This document shows, one piece after another, positions 26,442 through 34,966 of a stretch of 64,000 nt of DNA. The notes below the pieces were generated by a model that did not search any database, was not told where the DNA came from, and saw only the letters and a list, made by a program, of their open reading frames with translations. This DNA comes from Allopontixanthobacter sediminis (GTDB lineage: Bacteria; Pseudomonadota; Alphaproteobacteria; Sphingomonadales; Sphingomonadaceae), in contig NZ_WTYL01000002.1 in assembly GCF_009828115.1 (NCBI RefSeq), forward strand, positions 310,001-374,000, read 5' to 3'. The translations under genes and the position numbers were made by a program. Within the stretch, counting starts at the first letter, position 1; each line of letters starts with the position of its first letter.

Positions 26442-27614
26442 ATGGCCACCACCGGCATGGATCCCGAAATCTTCGACCAATTCATCGACCAGCTCAAACG
26501 CTACGTCCGCGAGCGGCTGATCCCGGCGGAGGCCGAGGTGATTGCCAACGACCGGATTCCGGACGATTTGCTCGACGAAATGCGCGAAATGGGCCTGTTC
26601 GGACTGACCATGCCGGAAGAATACGGCGGTTCGGGCATGAACGTGCCGCAATATGTCGAGACCATCCGGGTGCTCAGCTACGCGCTGCCGGCATACCGGT
26701 CGATCACTTCGATCAATCTCGGGATGGTTTGTTCGGCACTGAAGAATTCGGGTACGGATGAACAAAAGGCCGAGTGGCTGCCGCGCCTTGCCGCCGGGGA
26801 AATCGCCTGCTTCGGCCTGACCGAACCGGGCTCCGGTTCCGACAGCGCCGCGATGGCGACCACGGCGCGGAAGGACGGTAACGGCTATGTCCTTAACGGG
26901 TCAAAGCGCTACATCACCAACGCGCCCCATGCGAAACTGGGCCTGATCATGGCGCGGACTAGCCAGGAAGCCCTGCCGCGAAACGCTCATGTCAGCGCCT
27001 TCCTGGTGCCGATGGACAGCCCCGGCATCTCGGTCGGCAAACCCGACCGGAAAATGGGCCAGTCGGGCAGCCACATCGCCGACATTTATCTCGACGACGT
27101 GAAATTGCCGGGCGATGCGCTGCTCGGCGGGGAAGAAGGCAAGGGCTTTGCCACCGCGATGCAGAGCCTCGACAACGGCCGTCTTTCGGTCGGCGCAGCC
27201 AGCGCGGGTTATGCCCAGCGGATCCTCGATACGGCGCTGCGCTATGCCAGCGAACGCAAGGCATTCGGCGAGCCGATCGCCAATTTCCAGCTCATCCAGG
27301 CGATGCTGGCTGACAGCCGGGCGGAAATCTACGCCGCCGAATGCATGCTGCGCGACGCATCGGAAAAGGCCGACAAGGGCAAGGCGATCATTGAATGCGC
27401 CAGCGCCAAGATGTTCGCCTCGGAAATGTGCAACCGGGTCGCCGACCGCTGTGTCCAGATCCACGGCGGCGCCGGCTATCTTGCGGAATACGAAGCCGAA
27501 CGGTTCTACCGCGACAGCCGGATTTACACGATCTACGAAGGGACCACGCAAATCCTGCAACTGGTGATCGCCAAGAACATGCTCCGCGAATTTGCCGCTG
27601 GCGCCGCCGCGTAG
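26442..27614 (+). CDS. Acyl-CoA dehydrogenase
   Basis: FAD enzyme that oxidises acyl-CoA to enoyl-CoA in beta-oxidation or branched-chain degradation. At 390 residues it is standard. Motifs: CFGLTEPGSGSDSAAMATTA (substrate and FAD contact), MGQSGSHIADIYLDDVKLP, YASERKAFGEPIANFQLIQAMLAD, and the C-terminal IYEGTTQILQLVIAKNML. The catalytic Glu is the conserved one near YEAERFYRDSRIYTIYEGT. It lies next to ppk2, tail to tail with a 6-bp gap. Confidence 0.93.
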   Translation: MATTGMDPEIFDQFIDQLKRYVRERLIPAEAEVIANDRIPDDLLDEMREMGLFGLTMPEEYGGSGMNVPQYVETIRVLSYALPAYRSITSINLGMVCSALKNSGTDEQKAEWLPRLAAGEIACFGLTEPGSGSDSAAMATTARKDGNGYVLNGSKRYITNAPHAKLGLIMARTSQEALPRNAHVSAFLVPMDSPGISVGKPDRKMGQSGSHIADIYLDDVKLPGDALLGGEEGKGFATAMQSLDNGRLSVGAASAGYAQRILDTALRYASERKAFGEPIANFQLIQAMLADSRAEIYAAECMLRDASEKADKGKAIIECASAKMFASEMCNRVADRCVQIHGGAGYLAEYEAERFYRDSRIYTIYEGTTQILQLVIAKNMLREFAAGAAA

Positions 27615-27620
27615 CGCTGG

Positions 27621-28397
27621 TCAGGTCTCGTACGGCTTGATCGGTTTCAGGACAGCGTAGCTTTCCGGTAGCGGATCATGCCCCAGCGGCGGAAATTCAA
27701 GCGGCGGCGGTTCGACATTGGTGTCCGGCAGGCGGTCGAGCAAGTCACGGACCAAGGTCAGCCGCCCGAGTTTCTGATCGTTGAAATCGACGAGCGTCCA
27801 CGGTGCGTGTTTGCTATGGGTCGCTTCCAGCATGGCTTCGCGCGCCGCGGTGTACTCCGCATATTTACCCCGCGCGGCGAGGTCGATCGGGGAAAGCTTC
27901 CAGCGTTTGAGCGGGTCTTCCAACCGCTCCGCCAGGCGCTCTTCCTGTTTGTCCTGATCGGTCGTCAGCCAGTATTTGAACAGCAGTATCCCGTCGCGCA
28001 CGAGCATCCGTTCGAAATCCGGCACCGTGTCAAGGAAATGCCGGACCTGTTCCTCCGTCGCATACCCCATCACTTTTTCGACCCCCGCCCGGTTGTACCA
28101 ACTGCGGTCGAACAGGACGATTTCCCCGGCGGCGGGGAGATGGGCGATATACCGCTGGAAATACCACTGGCCCAGTTCGCGCTCGCTCGGCTTGGCCAGC
28201 GCGGCAATTCGGCATTGCCGGGGGTTCAGGCGCTCCGAAACGGCACGGATCGCTCCGCCCTTGCCCGCCGTATCGCGCCCTTCGAAAAGCACAACGATCC
28301 GCGCACCGCTTGTCTGCGCCCAGCGCGCCATCGCCACCAGCTGTTCCTCCAGCGGCTCGAGCAACTGTTCGTATTCGTCACGTTTCAACTTGCCCAC
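27621..28397 (-). CDS. ppk2: Polyphosphate kinase 2 family protein
   Basis: PPK2-type kinase that uses polyphosphate to phosphorylate nucleoside di- or monophosphates, 258 residues. Walker A is in VVLFEGRDTAGKGGAI (near residues 36-50), and Walker B-like residues lie in FDRSWYNRAGVEKVMGYA; ARGKYAEYTAAREAML follows. The class (I, II or III) cannot be settled from length alone. I start at GTG 28397, preceded by aaggggaa; the long frame to 28862 is an artefact running into the phhA promoter region. The gene is divergent from phhA. Confidence 0.9.
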   Translation of the reverse strand: MGKLKRDEYEQLLEPLEEQLVAMARWAQTSGARIVVLFEGRDTAGKGGAIRAVSERLNPRQCRIAALAKPSERELGQWYFQRYIAHLPAAGEIVLFDRSWYNRAGVEKVMGYATEEQVRHFLDTVPDFERMLVRDGILLFKYWLTTDQDKQEERLAERLEDPLKRWKLSPIDLAARGKYAEYTAAREAMLEATHSKHAPWTLVDFNDQKLGRLTLVRDLLDRLPDTNVEPPPLEFPPLGHDPLPESYAVLKPIKPYET

Positions 28398-28467
28398 ATG
28401 CGTTCCCCTTCCCGCTGCGATACATTTGTCAGCGACGGCGCCGGATGCTAGGACTATTAGCACAGCC
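28398..28467. promoter_or_regulatory. Divergent ppk2/phhA promoter region
   Basis: A 70-bp divergent spacer. On the plus strand TTGTCA (28426-28431) and TAGGAC (28449-28454) are 17 bases apart. The start would lie about 7 bases before the phhA ATG, with no ribosome site, so phhA may be leaderless. The promoter call is weak. Confidence 0.35.
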
Positions 28468-29406
28468 ATGGCCACGATTATCGAACCCGAAAGCGATTTT
28501 AGCGCTCTGCCCGACTTGCCGCCGGAGGTGTACACCGCGCCGCTGAAGAGGCCCCCGCATCTGGGCGAGGATTGGCTCGAGCCGAAGCAGACCGAATACT
28601 CGGTTGACGAGGACGCAATCTGGGATGATCTGTTCGCGCGGCAGATGGAAGTGTTGCCCGGCCGCGCAGCCACGGCATTCCTGCAGGGCCTGGAAAAACT
28701 CGACCTGGCGCATGGCGGGGTGCCCGAATTCGGCAAGATGTCGGAGGATCTGGGTGCGCTGACCGGATGGAGCGTAGTGCCGGTGCCGATGCTCATCCCC
28801 GACCACGTATTTTTCTGGCACCTCGCCAACCGCCGTTTTCCTGCTGGCAATTTCATCCGCACCCGTGAGACTTTCGACTACATCCAGGAACCGGACGTGT
28901 TCCATGACGTGTTCGGCCATGTCCCGATGCTGACCGACCCGGTCTATGCGGATTACATGCAGGAATATGGCCGCGCCGGATGGAAAGCGATGCGGCACAA
29001 CCGGTTGAAAGCGCTGGGTGCGCTCTACTGGTACACGGTCGAATTCGGACTGCTCATGGAAGAAGGCGCACTGCGGGCCTATGGGGCGGGCATCCTGTCG
29101 GGGCCGACCGAGATTGTCTTTGCGCTGGAAGCGAAAAGTCCGAACCGGATCATGCTCAATGTCGACCGGGTGATGCGCACCGACTACGTGATCGACGACT
29201 TGCAGCCGACCTATTTCGTGATCGAGAGTTTCGAGGACTTGTACCACCAAACGGTGGAGCGCGATTTCGACCGTCTGTATCGCAGCCTGTCGCCGGCGTT
29301 TACCTACGCGAATTCGGCGATCATCGATGTGGATGATGTCTTGCACCGGGGAACGCAGGAATATCTCCAGCGCGGCGGTCGTGGCAGCGGTGCCGCCCCC
29401 GTCTGA
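28468..29406 (+). CDS. phhA: Phenylalanine 4-monooxygenase
   Basis: Iron- and tetrahydropterin-dependent enzyme converting phenylalanine to tyrosine. The 312-residue protein has the iron ligands His146 and His151 in EPDVFHDVFGHVP and Glu192 in YWYTVEFGLLMEEG. LSGPTEIVFALEAKSP is also typical. It is longer by a few dozen residues than the shortest bacterial forms and has no ACT domain. The start ATG at 28468 gives MATIIEPESDF. The pterin dehydratase phhB is not adjacent. Confidence 0.95.
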   Translation: MATIIEPESDFSALPDLPPEVYTAPLKRPPHLGEDWLEPKQTEYSVDEDAIWDDLFARQMEVLPGRAATAFLQGLEKLDLAHGGVPEFGKMSEDLGALTGWSVVPVPMLIPDHVFFWHLANRRFPAGNFIRTRETFDYIQEPDVFHDVFGHVPMLTDPVYADYMQEYGRAGWKAMRHNRLKALGALYWYTVEFGLLMEEGALRAYGAGILSGPTEIVFALEAKSPNRIMLNVDRVMRTDYVIDDLQPTYFVIESFEDLYHQTVERDFDRLYRSLSPAFTYANSAIIDVDDVLHRGTQEYLQRGGRGSGAAPV

Positions 29407-29425
29407 GGCCCCAACGCGGGACCGG

Positions 29426-29680
29426 TTAGCGAATAGCGTTCCGGTGGATTACGTTACACAGAGCCAACACGGCCACCGAGCCTGCGAACCCGGCAAGGAC
29501 GGTTTCCGCGCTTATCCCCGACAGGATTGCGATATCGCCGATGAACAGTCCCGATATCAGCGCCCCGCCAATACCGGCGGCGAAGTTGTACATGATCCGC
29601 TGCCGGTCCTCGATCCGCATGATGATCGAGGCCAGCCAGCCTAGGAGAGCGCCGAGCGCTATCAAGATTACAATACCCAT
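29426..29680 (-). CDS. GlsB/YeaQ/YmgE family membrane protein
   Basis: An 84-residue stress-linked small membrane protein. Three hydrophobic segments are spaced through it: IVILIALGALLGWLASIIM, the glycine-rich FAAGIGGALISGLFIGDIAIL, and VLAGFAGSVAVLALCNVI. That pattern, with the GxLxGWLA opening, is diagnostic of the family. Members are general-stress-regulated in several bacteria, but no regulatory site is obvious here. It lies alone between convergent phhA and uppP. Confidence 0.88.
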   Translation of the reverse strand: MGIVILIALGALLGWLASIIMRIEDRQRIMYNFAAGIGGALISGLFIGDIAILSGISAETVLAGFAGSVAVLALCNVIHRNAIR

Positions 29681-29762
29681 CGTCTGTTCCTGCTTGCACT
29701 ACTGTAGGTAAAAGGCGGTGCAGCCGGTTTTGTTCCGATTTTGCGGCGAACCGCGCCGTATC

Positions 29763-30572
29763 CTAACGCATCGCCAACCAGATAATCGCGCCGCTTCCGA
29801 TCACGATCCGGTACCAGGCAAAGGGCGCAAACCCGTGCCGGCTGACATACGCCACGAAAGCCTTGATCACTGCCAGCGCGACCACGAAAGCGGCTCCGAA
29901 ACCGAAGGCAATTTCGCTCCAGCCGATAGTCGCCTCGCCCATCAGCAAGGCGGGTTCGTCGAGTATCTTGACCGTCGCCGCACCGATCATGGTGGGGACC
30001 GCAAGGAAGAAGGAGAATTCCGCGGCGGTCTTGCGGCCCACGCCCATGGCCAGCGCGCCCATGATCGTCGCGCCCGACCGGCTGGTTCCTGGGATCATCG
30101 CGAGGCATTGCACGAAGCCGACGCCGATGGCCATTTTCCAGGTGAGCGCGGGAACACCCTCATCCACCCGCGGCGGGATCTTCTTCTCCAGCACCAGGAT
30201 CGCAATCCCGCCGACGACAAGCGCAACCGCGACCACCATCGGACTGGTCAGCATGGCATCAATGATATCTTTCGCGGCGAGGCCGATAATCGCTGCTGGC
30301 AGAAACGCCAGCAGGATGTTGCGCACGAAGCGGAAGGACATTTCCTCCCGCCGCAGCAGGCCCATACCCATGTTCCAGAACGTCGACCAAAAGGCGACCA
30401 CCACCGCCAGGATCGCACCCAGCTGGATGACGATATTGAACTGGCGCCACTGTTCGGGATCATACCCGAAGAATGTCTGCGCCAGGATGAGGTGGCCGGT
30501 GGAGGAGACGGGCAGGAATTCCGTCAGCCCTTCGAGGATGCCGAGCAGTATGGCGGTGAGTGTCTGATCCAT
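29763..30572 (-). CDS. uppP: Undecaprenyl-diphosphate phosphatase
   Basis: Recycles undecaprenyl pyrophosphate to the carrier phosphate for cell-wall and glycan synthesis; also called BacA. The 269-residue membrane protein has the active-site motifs GILEGLTEFLPVSSTGHLIL and PGTSRSGATIMG, with about eight membrane helices. The start at ATG 30572 (MDQTLTAIL) is preferred over an in-frame upstream ATG, as relatives begin here. The next gene on this strand, the M13 peptidase, has its own terminator before uppP. Confidence 0.93.
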   Translation of the reverse strand: MDQTLTAILLGILEGLTEFLPVSSTGHLILAQTFFGYDPEQWRQFNIVIQLGAILAVVVAFWSTFWNMGMGLLRREEMSFRFVRNILLAFLPAAIIGLAAKDIIDAMLTSPMVVAVALVVGGIAILVLEKKIPPRVDEGVPALTWKMAIGVGFVQCLAMIPGTSRSGATIMGALAMGVGRKTAAEFSFFLAVPTMIGAATVKILDEPALLMGEATIGWSEIAFGFGAAFVVALAVIKAFVAYVSRHGFAPFAWYRIVIGSGAIIWLAMR

Positions 30573-30611
30573 GGCGGGCTCATGGCGCAGCATGACGCCA
30601 AGTCAAACCCA

Positions 30612-30651
30612 AAAACAAAAAAGCGCCCCTTCCGGTGCCGGAAGGAGCGCT
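30612..30651 (-). terminator. Rho-independent terminator of the M13 peptidase gene
   Basis: A long stem AGCGCCCCTTCCGG/CCGGAAGGAGCGCT (30622-30651, one mismatch) around a short loop, then on the minus strand a T-rich tract TTTTTTGTTTTTG. It lies 22 bp after the peptidase stop at 30674. Confidence 0.85.
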
Positions 30652-30673
30652 CTTTGCGGTTAGCGTATTCGGC

Positions 30674-32800
30674 TTACCAGATCGAGATGCGGTCTTCCGG
30701 CGACAGGTACAGATCATCGTCCGGAGTGACTCCGAACGCATCGTACCAGGCGTCCATGTTGCGCACGACACCGTTCACCCGGAATTCCTCGGGGCTGTGC
30801 GGATCGGTCCGCAGGCGCTGGCGGGCGTTGTCTTCCCGCTGCGCCGAACGCCAGACCTGCGCCCACGCCAGGAAGAATCGCTGGTCGCCGGTCAGCCCGT
30901 CGATCACCTTGTCCTCCTCGCCGTTCAGCGACAGCTTGTAGGCCCGGTAAGCAAGGCTGAGCCCGCCGAGATCGCCGATGTTTTCGCCCAGGGTCAGCCT
31001 GCCGTTTACGCAGGTCTTTCCGTCGTCGAGCGGGCAGAAGCCTTCGTATTGTTCGACCAGCGCGTTGGTGCGTTCGGTGAAGGCCGCCAGATCGCTTGGC
31101 TCCCACCAGTTGCGCAGCAGGCCAGTGCCGTCGGACTTGGAGCCCTGGTCGTCGAACCCGTGGCCCATTTCGTGGCCGATCACTCCGCCGATGCCGCCGT
31201 AATTGACCGCGGGATCGTTGGTGATGCCGAAAAACGGCTGTTGCAGGATGGCAGCGGGGAACACGATCTCGTTCTTGGTCGAGTTGTAATAGGCGTTCAC
31301 CGTCTGCGGCAGCATGCCCCATTCCGTCCGGTCGATCGGTCCGCCCAGCTTCGAGAGGTTATCCTGCCACTGCCATTCGGCGGCCGCCATGCGGTTGGCG
31401 ATAGGCGCCCCGGGTACGATCGCGAGATCGTCATAGGTTTCCAGATTGTCCCGGTAGCCGATTTTCGGATCGAACGCCGCGAGCTTTGCCTTGGCTTCGA
31501 CCTTGGTCTCCGCGCCCATCCAGTCGAGCTCGTCGATGCTTTCGCCCATGGCTACCCGCAGATTTTCCACCAGCGCATCCATCGCCGCCTTGTTTTCCGG
31601 CGGGAAATTGCGCTCGACATAGCTCTTGCCGAGCACTTCACCGAGATGCCCTTCGACTTCGGCGATGGCGCGCTTCCAGCGCGGCCGCTGTTCGGGCGTG
31701 CCTTGCAGCGTCTTGCCGAAAAACTCGAAATTCGCCTCGTCGAAACGGGTCGGCATGACCGAGGCGTTGCCCGACAGGAACCGCGCGACGGTCCATGCCT
31801 GCAGCGTCGCCACGTCGTATCCGCCCAGCAGTTCGAACATGCCGGGCGTGCCCTTGCCGATCTTGGCAACATAATCGGGAGTCAGGCCGAGGGCGGCGAT
31901 TTCTTCTTCGGTCGGCTGCATCTGCGGCACCACGAATTTGGTCGCTGCGCCAAAACCGGCTTCACGGATCATCGTCTGGACCGGGAATTCACCCGCCACC
32001 GCGACCAGTTCCGCCGGGGTTACGGCGTTGTAGGTTAGGTCACGGTTGCGGCTGACGGCGCGGTCCCAGGAAATCTCGCGCGCGATCCTGTCCTCGAAAT
32101 CATACACCGCACGGGCGGTCATTTCGGGATCGCCAAAGCCGGCTTCACGGAACAGGAAGGTCAGGTACTCGCGGTACTTCTGCTGGATCGCCGCGCCTTT
32201 TTCCGTCTCGTCGAGGTAATACTGACGGTCGGGCAGTCCCAGGCCGCCGCTACCAAGATAGGTGACATACTGGTCGGGCTGCTTCTGGTCGACCGTGACG
32301 AAACCGCCGATCGGCCCCGGCATCCCCGGCTGGCTCCACAATTTCGCCAGCTTGTCGATCGAATCGGCTTCGTAAATCTGCGAAAGGTAGGGATTGACCG
32401 GCTCAAGACCGGCGGCATCGATCGCGGCCGTGTCGACGAACGCGTTGTAGGCGTCGACGATCCGGCGTTCGGACGTGCCCAGCGCGGGGTTCTCGGCGAT
32501 CAGCGCGTCGACCAGCGCCTTCACGTCTTCGGTCGACTTTTCGCGCAGGAGGTTGAACGCGCCGAAGCGGGAGAATTCCGCCGGAAGCGGGTTTTCCCTA
32601 AGCCATTTGGCGTTCACATAGGCGAAGAAATCATCGCCCGGGTCTACCGAAGGATCGATCGCCGCGGGATCGACGCCCCACGTGCCGAAGCTCATGGTCG
32701 GGGTGGCGGTTTCTTCGCTCGATGCCTCTTGCGCCAGGGCCGGAGTGGCCAGCGCAAGCGCCACGGCGCTGCCCCCGAGGGCGAGAATTGTCTTGATCAT
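30674..32800 (-). CDS. M13 family metallopeptidase (PepO/neprilysin-like)
   Basis: Zinc endopeptidase of 708 residues, probably exported and acting on periplasmic or outer-surface peptides. A signal peptide ends near residue 23 (ALAQE). The zinc site is complete: HEMGH in IGHEMGHGFDDQGSKSD and the third ligand Glu in GENIGDLGG. The N-terminal M13 domain (WGVDPAAIDPSVDPGDDFFAYV) is present, and the C-terminus ends in a short Asp-rich tail. Nothing ties it to neighbours. It is preceded by an inverted repeat at 32889-32924. Confidence 0.94.
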   Translation of the reverse strand: MIKTILALGGSAVALALATPALAQEASSEETATPTMSFGTWGVDPAAIDPSVDPGDDFFAYVNAKWLRENPLPAEFSRFGAFNLLREKSTEDVKALVDALIAENPALGTSERRIVDAYNAFVDTAAIDAAGLEPVNPYLSQIYEADSIDKLAKLWSQPGMPGPIGGFVTVDQKQPDQYVTYLGSGGLGLPDRQYYLDETEKGAAIQQKYREYLTFLFREAGFGDPEMTARAVYDFEDRIAREISWDRAVSRNRDLTYNAVTPAELVAVAGEFPVQTMIREAGFGAATKFVVPQMQPTEEEIAALGLTPDYVAKIGKGTPGMFELLGGYDVATLQAWTVARFLSGNASVMPTRFDEANFEFFGKTLQGTPEQRPRWKRAIAEVEGHLGEVLGKSYVERNFPPENKAAMDALVENLRVAMGESIDELDWMGAETKVEAKAKLAAFDPKIGYRDNLETYDDLAIVPGAPIANRMAAAEWQWQDNLSKLGGPIDRTEWGMLPQTVNAYYNSTKNEIVFPAAILQQPFFGITNDPAVNYGGIGGVIGHEMGHGFDDQGSKSDGTGLLRNWWEPSDLAAFTERTNALVEQYEGFCPLDDGKTCVNGRLTLGENIGDLGGLSLAYRAYKLSLNGEEDKVIDGLTGDQRFFLAWAQVWRSAQREDNARQRLRTDPHSPEEFRVNGVVRNMDAWYDAFGVTPDDDLYLSPEDRISIW

Positions 32801-32888
32801 TGATTGCGACTCCCAGTCGATTTTGGCCCTGCACGCAATTGGCTGCGGACCGGATGATGGTGAGGCTGTGTTAGCCCCTTTTGTGCGG

Positions 32889-32924
32889 TCAAGTTGCCGC
32901 TTGTCGGTTTCAATTGCAACTTGA
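32889..32924. promoter_or_regulatory. 9-bp inverted repeat TCAAGTTGC/GCAACTTGA before the M13 gene
   Basis: Perfect arms at 32889-32897 and 32916-32924 with an 18-base spacer, in the 152-bp gap between the ABC exporter (stop 32953) and the M13 gene (start 32800). It could be a hairpin ending the exporter message or a regulator-binding site for the peptidase. No T tract follows on the minus strand. Confidence 0.4.
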
Positions 32925-32952
32925 TCGAAAAATCAGCCGCAAAATCGTTTTA

Positions 32953-34797
32953 TTACGCGGCCTTGCCCGCTCCGAACTGCAGCGATGACAGGCGCGCATA
33001 CAGCCCGCCCGCTTCGGCGAGCTGCGCGTGGGTGCCCTGCTCCACGATCCGGCCGTCCTCCAGCACCACGATCCGGTCGGCCTTGCGAACGGTCGCGAGA
33101 CGGTGGGCGATGACCAGCGTAGTGCGGTCTTCCATCAGGCGGTCGAGGGCTTGCTGAACCAACTGCTCGCTTTCGGCATCCAAGGCGCTGGTCGCTTCAT
33201 CGAGCAGCAGGATCGGCGAATCGCGCAGCAACGCGCGGGCAATGGCAACGCGCTGTTGCTGGCCCCCGGATAGCCGCGCGCCGCCCTCGCCCAAATAGGT
33301 GTCGAGTCCGTCCGGCAGGGCGCGCAGAAATCCTTCCGCATTGGCGGCGCGGGCGGCTTCCCAGATCTGTTCGTCGGTCGCGTCCCATTCACCGTAACGA
33401 AGGTTGTCGCGCGCGTTGGCGGAAAACAGCACCCCGTCCTGCGGCACCAGGCCCATGCGGCGGCGAATGGCGGCGGGGTCGGCGCTGGTCAGGGGAATGC
33501 CGTCGACCCGGATCGAGCCGGCCTGCGGATCGTAGAACCGCTCCGCGAGCTGGAAGATGGTGGATTTTCCGGCGCCCGACGGGCCGACGATGGCCACGGT
33601 CTCGCCCGGTTCGACCTCAAGGCTGAAGTCCTTCAGCGCGGCAACTTCCAGCCGCGTCGGATAGCGGAAGGTCACATTGCGGAACGACAGGCTGCCGCGC
33701 GGTGGTTCCGGCAGGGCCATTGGCCGGGCGGGAGGAGCGATCACCGCCTTCTCATTAAGCAATTCGTTGAGACGGCTCGCCGCGCCGGCCCCGCGCAGCA
33801 GGTCGCCGTAAACTTCGGTCAGCGCGCCGAAGGAGCCTGCCACCAAGCCGCCAGTGATTACGAAAGCGGCAATCGTCCCGCCGCTGATCTCGCCGGTGGA
33901 AACGCCGAGTGCGCCCCGCCACATGATCAGGGTAATCGATCCGAAGATGAACATGATGATGATCGAGGTCATCGCCGCACGCAGCAGGATACGGCGCTTG
34001 GCGGTGGTAAAGATCGCTTCCACCGCGCCTTCGAACCGTGCTTGTTCGCGCTGTTCCTGGTTGAAGGCCTGGACGATCTTCATCGCGCCCAGCGTTTCCG
34101 ATATCATCGCGCCGACATCGGCCACCCGGTCCTGGCTGGTGCGGGAGACATTGCGCACCCGGCGGCCGAAATACATGATCGGCAGCATGATCAGCGGAAT
34201 GGCGATGACCAAGCCGACGGTCAATTGCGGGGCAAGCCAGAACAGATAGGCGGTGCCGCCGATCCCCATCAGGATATTTCGCAGTGCCACCGACACGGTC
34301 GTCCCGACGACCTGTTCGATCAGGCCGGTATCCGCAGTCATTCGGCTGGAGATTTCCTTGGGGCTGTTCTCCTCGTAGAAGGACGGTGCCAGCCGGAGCA
34401 GATTGTCCTGAACTTTCAGCCGGATGTCCGCGACCACGCGTTCGCCCAGCCAACTGACGAAATAGAACCGCATCGCGGTGCCGAGCGCCAGGACGACAAC
34501 AATCATCAGCAGGTATCGGAACCAGCGCCCTATGTCGGCAGGGTCGCCGCCGCCGCCAAAACCGTTGTCGATGATCAGCTTGAAGCCCGCGGGAATGGCC
34601 AGAGTTGCGCTGGCGGTAATCAGCAGCGCGACGAAAGCCAGCGCCACCTTGCCGGGATATCTCGCCAGTTCGGCCCAGATCATTTTCAACGGCCCGAGGC
34701 TGCGCGCAGGCTTGGGAGTGTCCTCCAATACGCTGGCATCAGCTGGCGCGTGATCTGCCAGGCCGGGCGTAAGGGTCGTTGCTGTTGGGGTGTCCAT
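32953..34797 (-). CDS. ABC exporter, MsbA/multidrug type (fused permease and ATPase)
   Basis: A half-transporter of 614 residues with six predicted membrane helices (about 45-330) fused to an ATPase domain. Walker A is AIVGPSGAGKSTIFQLAER, the ABC signature is GARLSGGQQQRVAIARALL, and Walker B is PILLLDEATSALDAE. The H-loop is in TLVIAHRLATVRKAD. It likely flips lipids or exports drugs; MsbA identity is possible but not provable from sequence. The start is ATG 34797 (MDTPTATTL). It is divergent from phaZ. Confidence 0.92.
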   Translation of the reverse strand: MDTPTATTLTPGLADHAPADASVLEDTPKPARSLGPLKMIWAELARYPGKVALAFVALLITASATLAIPAGFKLIIDNGFGGGGDPADIGRWFRYLLMIVVVLALGTAMRFYFVSWLGERVVADIRLKVQDNLLRLAPSFYEENSPKEISSRMTADTGLIEQVVGTTVSVALRNILMGIGGTAYLFWLAPQLTVGLVIAIPLIMLPIMYFGRRVRNVSRTSQDRVADVGAMISETLGAMKIVQAFNQEQREQARFEGAVEAIFTTAKRRILLRAAMTSIIIMFIFGSITLIMWRGALGVSTGEISGGTIAAFVITGGLVAGSFGALTEVYGDLLRGAGAASRLNELLNEKAVIAPPARPMALPEPPRGSLSFRNVTFRYPTRLEVAALKDFSLEVEPGETVAIVGPSGAGKSTIFQLAERFYDPQAGSIRVDGIPLTSADPAAIRRRMGLVPQDGVLFSANARDNLRYGEWDATDEQIWEAARAANAEGFLRALPDGLDTYLGEGGARLSGGQQQRVAIARALLRDSPILLLDEATSALDAESEQLVQQALDRLMEDRTTLVIAHRLATVRKADRIVVLEDGRIVEQGTHAQLAEAGGLYARLSSLQFGAGKAA

Positions 34798-34966
34798 GCG
34801 ATGCAGGTAGCGACGAAGGCCGCGAAAATCCACTGGGCCCGCGTTTTTATCCCACCCCACCACGGGGGGGGGTAGCTGCACCGCCTCTTGAAAATTTGCC
34901 TCGCGGCACGATCTCGTTCATGGTGCAGTGCAACAATCGCCCGATACGGGTCGCAGGGGAATCTTT
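34798..34966. promoter_or_regulatory. Divergent ABC exporter / phaZ promoter region
   Basis: A 169-bp spacer without ORFs. It has a run of nine G (34864-34872), a TTGAAA box at about 34888, and a TGC-rich stretch (tggtgcagtgcaacaat) around 34920-34936. TGC-rich sites are used by the PHB regulator PhaR in relatives, but the sequence does not match a consensus. The start codon and ribosome site of phaZ lie at its end (see phaZ). Confidence 0.3.

Noticed and set aside
28398-28862. N-terminal extension of ppk2 to 28862
   Set aside because: It runs antisense through phhA and its residues do not match PPK2; GTG at 28397 has a ribosome site.
34864-34872. G9 run as a phase-variation site
   Set aside because: It lies in the spacer between divergent genes and does not change a reading frame; a promoter-spacing effect is conceivable but nothing supports it.
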